From Aurifilum marmelostoma (Eukaryota; Ascomycota; Sordariomycetes; Diaporthales; Cryphonectriaceae): 64,000 bases of DNA. Below the pieces are notes generated by a model that was not told where the DNA came from, ran no database searches, and saw only the letters and a program-made list of their open reading frames with translations. The position numbers were made by a program, and so were the translations under genes. Shown here one piece after another: positions 36,860 through 48,428 of this stretch. Each line of letters begins with the position of its first letter. The first letter of the stretch is position 1. The DNA lies in contig JAMXSV010000003.1 of assembly GCA_027559495.1 (NCBI GenBank), forward strand, positions 1,178,001 through 1,242,000, in the 5' to 3' direction.

Positions 36860-39800
36860 GACATAGCAGCCCTGGAGCATCAAGCATGCCGAAGTTGATC
36901 TCGACAGGGACTCTTGGTGGCAAGCTCTACGTGCGCAGATGTGGATCTATCATGAAACTGGGTACATTCTGCTTGGTCTGGTACAATATGATGTAGTTGC
37001 TTTTCTTGGGTGAAGACTCGAGTTATTAGACCGCTCTTGAGCAATTTTGATGATGATTCCATGACTGGTTCATTCTGAAGTGGGACCGCCTTGGTGCTGA
37101 CCATCCTGAACCCCCCGGCTCCCCGGCCCCCGCAAGATCAGTGAATGAGCGTCTAATCATACAAGAAAGCAGATATTGCCTGAATGAACGCCTCATCGCA
37201 CCACATTACCCCCCCCCCCCCGTCTTTTGCACATTCACACGTGTTTACCCTTGTTGCGGAGGTTTCTCAGACCCGATTTGAACCGGGATCAAACGCGGTG
37301 ACATGGCTACGCACACCGCGTCTTTGCAGATCTTCGTATTTGAGCATATGTCTCATCCACTCGAATACACTTATCATGCACTTTTCACAGATGTTGCACC
37401 GCATGTTATCCTGAGCCAGGCATCCATGAAGTTTTGTGTCCAGCCATTGTTGCTGTGCACTGACATCTGCATCTCAACCTTTTGGAAAAACTGATCCTCA
37501 GGCAGACGCCCCCTTTGGAAGGTAATAGTGTTCAGCTCGAAGGACAAGGTCCTATTCAGAGACACGATCTTGCTACATGTCACGATGGGCATTATGATTG
37601 ATACAACGCCAAGGCGAGAGTCGCCTCAGAAGCCGGAGCAAACCTGTTGGGAGGCTTGTATACACTACTTCAGCCACCGCCACTTGCTTACATCTCCCCA
37701 ACGGCCGTGCAAGATGCCAGCGCGTAGCATGTCAATGTGTTCCTGCACTTCTGACAAGGAGAGAGAGAAAGACAGCCATCCCAGAACGAGACGTCATCGT
37801 GTATGCGGACATCTCCCCCCTCCTCCCTTCCCAGCCTCTTCCCTGCCGCAAAAGGAAGAGGCATTGTTATGCTGCTCCCTGGTCAGGTATTAGTCGTGAG
37901 TCTGCAAAGTTCCCAGCCTCATCCCTGTCCACCCTACAACACGCTTGCCATTATTTACATTTGTTCCAAATGCCGCAGTTGCTAGTACCAATAGTGCTTA
38001 CAAACGCTCCCACCGCCACGTGGACCGGGACGATCACGCAGTAGCGCAGAGTGTAATCTTGCATTTTTCATGGGGCTCTTCATGTGATGTGGTACCATGC
38101 AATGCAACCTGTCACCCTGTCGGTCATCGTATTACGAGACGATATACCTCATTGTTGCAGGGCTCTGTCGCGGCTTACGGCCAGATGATCCAGAGGCATC
38201 TTGCGGGCATAACACTTGGTGGGGTAATAGAGCTGGCCATTACCGGAACGAGGTAGCTCACTTCGGTGCCCAGTCAAGGCCACACTCATGGCTGGTCTTT
38301 CAATTAAGCAAGCAAAAATAATGTCGTTCCTTGATCCTCCAGTATGAAACAGATGGTTTGTTTGGGAACCGCCACTCATTTCCGCGTCCCGGATAAGCTT
38401 GGTTCTCATGGAGTTCATGATTCCTTGGGCTCACCGCTTACCTTGGGTCAAGCCCGAGAGCTAGACAAGTGTGCTTGTAGAGCACGTGAAGTAGCCGCAG
38501 AGGATGGCTATGTCCCTGTACTTGTTCCCAGCTGGAGAACGGGGACCTTCTGCAGCGCCCGAGGATCCAGGGAATAAAGCCCACAGTCATTAGTTGACGG
38601 CGGGCCTGCATGAATTTGCCTAAATAATTAGTCTCAAACTCTCTGGCAGGCACTGAGAGCAAATGACACCTCGGCCTGGGCATGCATGCTGTTGAAGCTA
38701 GACCACGGCGCCCAAACTTGGTCAGCAAAAACGCCAAAGGCAAACAGGATGGTCGCAGATCTTTCTGACTGCATAGGCTACCTGCACTGCGCATACGAGC
38801 TGCAGATGCCAGCCTGCAACTCGAATCCCACCTTCCCCGTTTGGTGAAGACTGCGCGCATTCCAGCGCTCCAGGCTCAACACGGCGATGTGCAAAGCCTT
38901 GTAGGAAAACGCTGGCCTGCTCGTCGTTGCTTAGAACCACTGAGCGCTGAGGCAGCGACCAGACCGGATTCTATGAAAGAGCCACGAACCAGATCTTTGA
39001 GTATTACGCGATTGGGTCTCCCAGTTGCGTACCCTCGATTTCCAGTGCCGATCTCTTGAAGGGTTCATTGTCATCAGATATAGCAGCACGTGATCTTGTG
39101 CTAAACAAGGGGCTGCTGGTTGCCACGTGGTAGGCCTGTCAACCGGCCCCACACCTATAGCGGGCCTTAGGGATGTTCAAGGTAGGGCTGTCGAGGGCAC
39201 ACACCACATGAGTGGGATCACAACTGCGAAGAGGCTTCACTCTGCTTGGCGAAAAGAAATTTGAGCAGGTTCCTCTGGTCCTTTGTCTCCTTTCTCTATG
39301 CTTTGGCCATCCTTGATCGAAACTCAGCAGCAAGTGACATTCAAAATCGCGAAGAGATTCCATGACAGCCATTCAATTTCTTTAACCTAGGGATAAGTAC
39401 CCCACTCTGCTAAGGAGAAATGAGAGACCACTGTCATGCAGAAGCAGCGGCCTCAGGGATGAGAAAACCACTGTTATTAGTATGAAAACAATTCTTATTC
39501 CCGGAAGACCAGAAGGGGGTTGTTACTTTTTCTTTTGCTTCTGCTTCCTCTTTTTTGTTTTTTTCTCCTGTTTTCTTCTTTCTTCTTCTTTTCCCCCTTC
39601 TTCCTTCCACGACGGTCAGCGTACTTTCGATGGTTCTCAGACACTCTCAAACAAAGGCCATATATCATTCTAGTTCGTGCGAATTACAGCTGTATAGTCT
39701 GCCACTACAGTATATGATTACACAAAGAGACTGAAAGGAGCAGAATTGTCCTGAGACGACACACTCAAATTGACAGACCTCTCGAAATCTAAAGCTTTGG

Positions 39801-40238
39801 ACAGATAATTACTTTCACAAGAGTGAATACTATCTATCTTCTGAGCTCAAAATAAAATATGTCAAGACTTTAAACAACACCCTCCACAGGCTCACAATGT
39901 TAATCATCAAACTTCCATATCTCCGGCACAGCTGCCATCTTCCAAGGACTGTTAATTTCAATCAAGTAAAGACAGGCCACTAAGTGTTCCCTACTAGGAA
40001 TTGGTAAGCTGGACACAGTACGAGATTGCCTCAAATCCCGTTCAACAAGAAGATATGATACTTTGAGTGGGAATTCATTTGCGACTGAAAATCTATTCTT
40101 TTTATCTGCCACTTAACCCGGAGTCCTCCCGAACCTGCCCCGTCTCTCGAGGTCACAAAGCCATTGCCAAAATGTTCTTAGCTTCGCCTAGCTACCCATA
40201 TACATGCTCGTTTGATACCGATTCATAGCCGTTCTATT
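36860..40238. other. Gene-poor interval
   Basis: No supported gene lies in these 3.4 kb. There is a C13 run at 37209-37221, a hairpin with 8-bp arms ACGCGGTG/CACCGCGT near 37294-37322, and pyrimidine-rich DNA at 39510-39605. Open frames are short and frame-shifting. Confidence 0.45.
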
Positions 40239-42690
40239 CTATTGACTTATTGAGAAGCTCGTTGCTGTATTTTGCAATTGGCATTCCCCTGCTCTAGGAC
40301 ATAGATGATGAGCCTCGCCCGGTTTGTCTTGGTCAGCATCCATACAGAGTGAGTCCCGTCCGAGATGGCCAACATCTACCATGGCAACTGTTGTTGCGCC
40401 AAATCTCGAGGCCAGTCCGGGAGCACTCGGGTCTGACACGTCAAGCCCGTTCAAGGTGTCGTTTGGCTGGGCTATTGGAACAAATTTGGCCGTGTTCGTC
40501 CACGTTCCAGCACCGAGTTCCTCGTGTGCTAGCCTCTGAAGCTGGAGTGGGTGGTGTATGCGCCACTCGAGAGATTCGTAGAGGCGTTTTCGGTAATGGT
40601 AGATATAATGTGGTAATATATATGAGGTTGCGATGGATATGACTCCAAATATGCAGATTAGAAGCAGAGCGAACATGCTGAAAGAAGTGTAGGCTGCACT
40701 AGTGATTTTTTGTGAGATGCCCGTTTGCAATGATTAGCAAGTGTGAACTTGTGACAGAAGGGAACTGATGACGCTGTCAAGAATCAGAGCCTTCTTTCGA
40801 TGATGGGAAAACGTACCTGACTTTCACAAAGGACCTGCTGCTCAATGTCGTTGGGGACTCGTATGAAAGCCTCTGGTATCGAGCTATCGTCGGGGCCGGT
40901 AGCGAGGCTGACGAACAGATATTGCCATGCTGCTAGACTAATTTGAAACCATCGTTCGACCTCAATCTGCCACTGATTGTCCGGTAGACTCCCTTGAAAG
41001 CCGCCGGTCAAACTCTGTTTTGCTTGCAAAGCGGATGAGCCCATAGATTTCACAATCTGATATACAGTCATGCCATTCTGGGAGAAGACGTCCAATAACC
41101 ATCTGAACCGGTTGCTGTAGCTCTCTGAGCGATCTCGAGTCAATTCCTCTGCCGCTGCAAACATATCGTAGATGCCAAGCAGCTGTGTGCAGTCAGAGCC
41201 ATTTCCAGAGCTACCAGGAGGAACGCAGATCTGCTGTTGCGAGGAACACGCGAAGGGTGACGCGGGCTGGTCTGAAAAGTAGTAGGACTCGTCCGCTAAA
41301 AGCTGTGTCGTTGCGCGAAACAATGGATCCAAGACTTCTTGCAGATAAATAATCTGATTTGCCGAAACAAAAAACAGCGACAGGTCCGCATTAGATAGGC
41401 CGAGCTCTGGGATTGGGTCGAATTCGGAATCGAGTGCATCTGAGGCGTTCAAGATTCCGTTCTGCGAGTACACGGCAAATGCACTGCGGAAAGGCCGTTT
41501 AGTACGCTTCGACTTGGTTCCCAAGGATATGATGATGATTTCTTACTCAATGTTGTAATCATCATTAGTTTGTGCCACATAGAAGTCTGAACTCTGGGCT
41601 GCAAGCTGTTCGAACTCCCATTGCTCGTCGTTGGTCCATTCGTACGTGAAATTCCCACCACTTGGCCCATACCAATATTGAGTGTAAGACCGGTCGTCAG
41701 ACAGATTGAACTTGGAAGTGTACCCCTCTGTGCGGATTGGAGCACACTCGACTCTCATTCTGATCTGAAATCGCTGGTCGTCAGGGGTATTGAGCCCGAA
41801 GCCCTCACGGCTGTCGACCAAGCCAGAATCAAGCACAATGGTGCTGTTGTCATCCAGACAGATCGTCTTGTCGTCAAATGGACACCCAGCGGTGGCTGTA
41901 ATGTTGTATAGAATATTCCGGTGAACGAAGGTGTCACAACCCACTAAATTTGAATCATCCGAACCATAACACTGTTCTGCGTAGTTTGTCGATGACTGCA
42001 GGTATTGATAAAACCAGGTGAAGAGTAAGGCGCTATCATATAACGTAGTCGCATTCTGAGAAGTCCTGCACATCGTCCACGGTGTTAGCCCAGGAGTCTT
42101 CTGGGCTTCAAAAGATAGAAAACCATTAGAAAGAGAAGAGAAGGGTAAAAAAGGAGGCGTTGGGTCTTGAATGCTTCGAAACTCTTCCCAAGACAATACT
42201 CTGTCTTAGAACGGACGTACACAAAACCGCAGTGTCCAGCGGACAAAAGCACCTCGTTTCCCATGGCTGTAGAAACTTGCGAGGAGAAAATGGATGCCAC
42301 TGTCCAGCTGGCAAGCCAGCAGATGGAGAGGGCCAGCAAGGGAAGACATCGCTCCCAGACATGTTTCCCGGCACCCCGCCAGGCGAACCAAAGCCTCGTG
42401 AAGTCGGCAACACCATTTATGGCATCGGAGCTATTTCTGAGGAGGACTTGTCTTTGGTGATGGATTGCATCGCAAGGGGAATCGCTCGAATATGAGAAAT
42501 GAAGGGTGAAACAAACGATGCGCCACAAGCGCACACCAACAAGAGTCACGCAGAAAGAGATGAGGGCAATGAGAAGGTTGGCATCGGACTGTACAAGTGT
42601 CAGAGTCCATCCAAAAACCGGACCACGAGACCAGTTGATCCATTGCCCGGTTCTGACTCCCAAGGAGTCTGTAACATTATCTGCAGACAT
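40239..42690 (-). CDS. Uncharacterised multi-span membrane protein with large ectodomain
   Basis: The model is 42690-42223, 42100-41547, 41483-40817 and a last exon from about 40694-40698 to 40239, about 715 residues. The N-terminal part has membrane helices (LLIALISFCVTLVGVRLW, LLALSICWLASWTVASIF). A large Asn-X-Ser/Thr- and Cys-rich region follows (SQNATTLYD, FNLSDDRSYTQYWYGPSGG), which is probably extracytoplasmic. Near the C-terminus are another helix (MFALLLICIFGVISIATSYI) and a soluble tail. This architecture occurs in fungal hypothetical-protein families of unknown role. Exon 1 is joined to exon 2 through GTGTAC...CCCAG, phase 0. The last junction fails: donor 40816 (GTACGT) is phase 0, but acceptors TAG (40699) and CAG (40694) are not. 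This could be a base error, an unusual splice or early decay. Confidence 0.7.
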
Positions 42691-45600
42691 GGCTTAGAGT
42701 ACAGGATCAGGTACCTGTAAGGTTGGATATCGAGCTGGACTTCGAGGTCAGAGTTCTCATTCCTTTAACTCATGATCAGGGCCCCTTTACAGAGCTCCAT
42801 AGAAGGAGCTGGAGGCATCACTGCGTTGGTTGTCCCCTGTCATCCGTTGGTTCTGCATTGACTCCACAATCGACCTTGAAAGCGTAAAGCGTGTGTGAAT
42901 TTAAGGCTGTTGGCTCTCAAGTCAAAGAACTAGATCCTTCAGCCGGAATGATGATTTATGTCACCTCACACTGCCGGGGAAAACGGCCACATATTGTCAA
43001 CCTCGAAAGCACAACCCTAGAGAACAGAATGGCTTTATTGACTTAGCCTTGAATTCGGAGTAGGACTAAATATATATATTATTGTTTGTATCGATGAGAA
43101 ATCAGCTGAAGCTAGGTCGATAGGAAAGATAGGGCACCCACCACAGTGGGTGTATAAGCAGCCCCCACCCCGAAGACTCAACGGCTGACACCGGGACCTG
43201 AAGATCTGTTCCAACGCGCATAGCTTACATTATCAGTAATAGTCACCGCCGTCACCGCCGCGGAAATTGATCTGAGAGCTGATGCCAGGTTCGCCAATTG
43301 ACAGAACCTGGTATATGCACGAATGACTGACAGTATTATGTTTGCCTACATATCAAACCCTCGCAGCGAGACGGGAATTACAGTCAATCAAAGGTTGATG
43401 AGCGATGGACAAGTATGAAATGCAGGAGACAGCAAGTAGGAACAGGCAGACATGAACATGAACAGGCCTACGATGCTAACCGCTCCCCTCCCATCTCTGA
43501 TGTACTAGTGTTACAAAGCGAAATATGCTTGACCATGCTGTACAAGGCCTGGTGATAAGCCAAGGCGACCAATAAATTTCATGACTGATGGCCGTCGTAG
43601 CTCGGTAGCCGCCAGATTCCATGTTTGAGCTCAAGTTTCAATGGAGGTATCGTGGACTGCTTTCACTAATGTGCTAGGCTCTTCAGAATAATCGGCGTCC
43701 GGTCAGGGAACGTCCAACAATTGCTCATAGCGAGACTACTCGTGGTCATCCTGAGGTCCTCAGACTTCTTGGTCCAGAGAATGTTCCCCATGTTTGGCTT
43801 TCGATGCTTATAGCGCAGGTTTTCTTTTATAAAACACATCATGATCAACATATTCTCACCTTATTCTGGCAAGTCCGTCTGTTCTGACTCGTCTTCTAGA
43901 TCGACCTGCTTATCTGGCAGCCACGAATGAATCATCTGCAACCGTTGAGCAAGACTGAGCAATGCCTGAGTGATGCAGATGGCAACCACCCTTTGTAACG
44001 TCACATGGCTCAGGGTGCAGTCCCAATGCTCATCACATTCCCATCAGCTCATAGGAAAAGAAAATAGCAAGAGTCGTGCCACATAAAGCTGACTTGTGGC
44101 TTCATTGAGCACTGAGTGCTCTGAGTACCGAGACCCTCGGCTTCGAAATCAAAAGTCTGCTGATCCACATTAAAAGGGTAAATTTGTTGACTGGTGCATG
44201 CACCACGCAGGTCTTTTCAAAAACTCTAATATCTCATGCTATCTCAGCTATGAGTTCGCTAATGAAGTCTGTGTGAGATATGCATTGGACTGATGATCAG
44301 AGGAGGACCTCCCTGACTGGATGCTAGAAGGTCTTGTCAAAAGCGGCTGAAATGCGGCTGTTCTTGCTGGCAATGTGATAGTAACAAAAGGGCAGGACAT
44401 GTTGAATCCAACATCTCGCATAATGTGTTGATTCCAAGGTTATGATATCGACTTGTAACTCCCAATAATCGGTGGCATTCGGAGACACCTTGCTTTGTGT
44501 TGTTCAAGTCATGATTTAATGCCCTTGCGCCCCCTTGAGTATAGCAAATACTTGCCTCCCACTGGTTAACTTAAGCATTCTTGACGTTACAGTAAGCATA
44601 CTCAAATCTTTATTAAGTAGTTTTCGACCACGCCCACGTCTCAAATGAGTAGCTATATAGGTGTCATTAGAATCACACGGGAAAGAAGTCATGACGTCCA
44701 CCAGGACTCAGAGACTGTAGCTATTTCTAACGGTTCTGGGCCCGAATACCTTTAATATATAATAGATCGCGAAGTGCAGCGTCATGGATGCGAAATTCGT
44801 AATAAGGGAAAACGTCCAGGCCTCAAGACCCTCTCCTTTCGCACCAACGCGGGAAGGCTACTTCAGAGGCACGGTCTAATTATGAATCAAATATAAGTTA
44901 TGTTCGAAGGCCGTCCACGAGAGCAACGCAGCGTCGAGACCATCGTTTATAGCGTCTACTAACTGTTGTGAAACCTCGTATTCGAGAGTACATGACACTT
45001 GCATTTCGTTCCATGAGTACATGTGAAAGCTTTTGTCCAAAACTAGAGGAGAATTTGGCCATGAAAATTGGGAGGGAACAAATAAAACGTCTTACAAAGT
45101 ACTTGGGAGAGGCTGGGAAAGGCGCCAATGATTGTGGTGTGAAGAGAACGGCCATGGTCTCGGACATCAAGGCACAAAAACTGCCCCGATTAGCGCCACT
45201 TTAGACAACCAAGCAAAATCTAGCACTTGCACCGCAGTCTTTGACTCTCTCTCCCCAGTACACCAGCCCATCACTACGACCAGCTGTCGTTCAGTTGACA
45301 GCGGGAATCCGAGACCGTAACTCAGCTTACCCTTCCCCGCAGAAAATAGATTGTTGACCACCCGAACTCCACTGAGCTTGTCGATCCGGGGCAGCAGCAT
45401 AGCCGAACAGAATTGGACCACATATCGCGTTTCCAACAGTCGTTGGTGTTGACTTTGTGGCAGCATTCCCAAGACATCAACATGTGATAGATTAACTTTC
45501 ATGGCCTTTGGCTCCAGTGGCAGTGGGACGACAAACGGGACGGTCCTTCAGATCAAATCGGGCAGCGGAAAGCTTAAGTGGGAGCCGCCTGGCCGCTGTG

Positions 45601-46026
45601 GCTTATCGTCACAAGCCGGAAAGAGTCCGGGCCCCTGTGGGCAGGCGACGGCACGAAAACGTCCATGCCAAGCCTACCAAACAGCGAAACAAGGCGGCCT
45701 CTGATTGGGCCTAGCTGAGCAGGCCTAGCACGGCCCGGTTGGATCACCAGTGCAGCAGTGCAGTGCATTGCAGTGCGTCACGACCTGCTCCTAGGCCTGG
45801 GCCGGCTTTCCCTTGGGGATCTGCACCCTCTGCCGGGACCACTTATTTAAACAGCCACGCTTCCCGCTCCTCACATCAGCATCTCTACGAAACAACACAA
45901 CATCCGGGCCAGTAAACCCACCCCAATACAACCGTCGCATCCCCTACAGCAAACCCACCATCTGTTCGCTGCGATCGAATCGAATCAACCCCAGATCACA
46001 GACGCCAAAGAGAAACCATCGCAACA
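42691..46026. other. Gene-poor interval between membrane protein and I9 gene
   Basis: No coding sequence can be supported in these 3.3 kb. Overlapping short frames at 44898-45204 on both strands have no recognisable family. Repeated GTGCA units lie near 45753-45776. A TATTTAA box at 45844 starts the promoter of the downstream gene. Confidence 0.45.
45844..45850 (+). promoter_or_regulatory. TATA-box candidate of the I9-like gene
   Basis: TATTTAA lies 183 bp before the ATG, followed by a C/A-rich leader typical of strongly expressed fungal genes. Confidence 0.5.
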
Positions 46027-46492
46027 ATGAAGCCGGTGTCGCACCTCCTCCTGTTCCTGTCTGCCGCCATGGGCATCAGCGCCGTGGACGTGCAGAAGTC
46101 CTTCATCGTGTCCTTCGACCCGGACACCCCCAACGACGTTGTGCACGCCGCAATGCAGGCAGTCAAGGACGCTAAGGGTCAGATCACCCACGAATACTCT
46201 CTCATCAAGTATGCATGGCCGACCAGACCCCTCCCCCCCCCCCCTTTTCTGTCCCTCTCTAAACTAGAGATGCACACTTTGATGTGTTGGTGGTTAGACA
46301 ATGCAGAGAGAAGAGACTTGATGCTGACGAGATCTTGCTTTTCTTCTTCACTACAGGGCCTTCGCTGCGACAGCCGGGGAGAAGGTGTACGATAGCATGT
46401 CCCTCTGGGTCCAGTCCAACGGCGGTGCGATTGAGGAGGACAAGATTTATACCACCCAGGGCGAGGGTAACGTCCAGAGCGGGGGTTACTAA
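46027..46492 (+). CDS. Small secreted inhibitor-I9-like protein
   Basis: The exons are 46027-46208 and 46357-46492, with a GTATGC...CTACAG intron, giving 105 residues. The N-terminus MKPVSHLLLFLSAAMGISA is a signal peptide with probable cleavage before VDVQKSF. The mature part (KSFIVSFDPDTPNDVVHAAM, GQITHEYSLIKAFAATAGEK, EEDKIYTTQG) has the beta-alpha-beta order of the peptidase inhibitor I9 fold, the propeptide domain of subtilisins. No protease domain follows, so it is a free-standing I9 domain. Related standalone proteins such as yeast Pbi2 inhibit vacuolar protease B but lack a signal peptide. An extracellular or vacuolar protease-inhibitor or chaperone role is inferred. A C-run lies in the intron. 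Confidence 0.85.
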
Positions 46493-48428
46493 ACATGTCC
46501 GACACCCCTTGACGGGCCTTTCGGGCAAGAAAGGCTGCCGGGCGGATTAGATTATACCTCTTGGTTCATTCGCGGGAAATTGTTTGATACTTCGGAAGGA
46601 CCGGCGTTACAAGAGCTGCAACGGACAAATGACCTACCTGCATGGCTAGCGAGATTTTTTTTTTTTTTTTTTTTGGTTTCTAGCCATGTGATCGAGTAGG
46701 AGAGGGATACCCGCGTCGACCTCTCGAGGATTGGGTCGTGGAGTTCATATGGACATTCGCTTTGCCGAACAAGGCCGATCAGTTTGGGATACGGGATACG
46801 GAGTTATTGGCTGATACGCAATCAAGTTTTGATCCGTTCTGCTATCGCAGAGTCGTCGTCACAGTTGTTCCTGTTCCACCGGATGATCATGTCCGGGCCC
46901 GTTGAACGCTTTGGTCATTCTTGAAGCTGCCACTCAGATTCCAACCCCAACCCCTTACTTCCCATTTATCTTGGTAGTCAGAAAGCCAAAGAATTCTGGT
47001 CCCTGTCTTTCCTTGAGTCTCTAGTGGCACAGTGCCAACTTTCCGAGTTCTAGAAGGACACATGAGAAATACACTGACCACGACAACTTCTTGACACTGT
47101 CCTCACTGATTGCTCGCCTGTGACAGACGACGAGGCAGAAACCATGGCTCAGTCCACCCATTGGGGGCCCACAAGGATGGACCTCACTGATGCTCGAGCA
47201 CAAGCATGTGGGTGACACAACTGCCCATCGATGATGCAAGGGATCGCTCAAGGTTGATGGTCACAAGAGGCCAGAATCAAATGAATCAGATACAACTGTG
47301 TCTAGACAGATGGAGGTCAGGCAGACTGCAACCGCAGCATGAAGAGCACAGCCAAAAGGAGATGGTGGTGGTTATGCTGCTGCTGCTGCTGTTGTAATCC
47401 AAGGAAGTATCTATTCTAACCTTCATTGCTGGTTAATGACTCGCTACATAGTATGCATGCTCGTCGAAGGTGGACAGGATTCAGTACAATGTACTGTGAA
47501 GTACTTGGCATTCGGTAAACGTTTAGCGGCGACGCAGGGAGGCTGGACCCCTGCTGAACACCCGCCCTCTGCATCGCATCTCGGTGCTGCTACCCTAAGG
47601 TGCCAGTGCGTGTCTAGTGACAGCTTAGCTAGGCCGCTTAGGGATAATCTCGATAAGGCTTCAGGGTGAGGGTGAGGGACAGTTTAAGCGTCATGACCCT
47701 ATCAAAACAGCCTGCGTGTCCCCTCCGAAGAGAGTCAATCTCCTGTCCTCTCCCTAAGCACCCTGGCCATATCTACATAGGCCATGTTCCTGCTCTGGAC
47801 AATCAATGACAAGAGCCAAGCAGATGAATGGTCGAGGAACAAAAGCATAGACAAGAGACAGACAATCAAGACACGAACTACTCGATTGTCCGTGACAAAG
47901 AGCATAATTCGGGGTCGACTCGGACGTTCAAAGTTTCCCTTCAAGCGCATTAACAAGCCCACTACCCACCACCCCTTCTTTCCAGATGCTGGGGGTGGTC
48001 CCGCGAGCCACTTTATAAAAAGAGGACCGGCTTCATCTTCGGATCGATATCGATTGCTAATTCGTTCGTGCTCTCTTGTTTCATAAGCCTGACGACTATC
48101 TCCTCCTGGCTTGCCCCACGCGTCTGTTTCCGTTTCGCTCGCGACCCTTGGACGTCCATCCCCGATGAGGACTGCCTCCTTTCTCCATAGCGCCTGATCC
48201 TGCCTGCTTCTTTGCTCGGACCTCTCTGTCTCTGTCTCTCTCTTCCCTCTGGCCCCATCCCGAGTGGACGATCCGGCTCGATCATCCATCCACCTACGTC
48301 CTCCCCACGACCTTCAACAAAGGGTTGATCCCATATTCTCCCGCATACGCCTCGTCCTCGTTCTGCTCCTCCTCCTCGACATCGAGCACGACAACCACCA
48401 CGACCATACCACACCATACTGCCTGCCC
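46493..48428. other. Intergenic region, I9-like gene to Hook gene
   Basis: These 1.9 kb contain a T20 run (46655-46674), a CTG microsatellite (about 47376-47391) and, from about 48080, a C/T-rich leader for the Hook gene. The Hook frame stays open upstream to 48264 but has no ATG there. No separate gene is supported. Confidence 0.5.

Noticed and set aside
37240..37400. T-arm-like CCCGGTTCAAATCGGG with an upstream A-box-like GAGTGG on the minus strand.
   Set aside because: No acceptor stem closes the structure, and the middle forms a different 8-bp hairpin. Not a functional tRNA.
44898..45204. Overlapping short frames on both strands, considered as a transposase fragment.
   Set aside because: No DDE, reverse-transcriptase or other mobile-element motif, and no terminal repeats seen.
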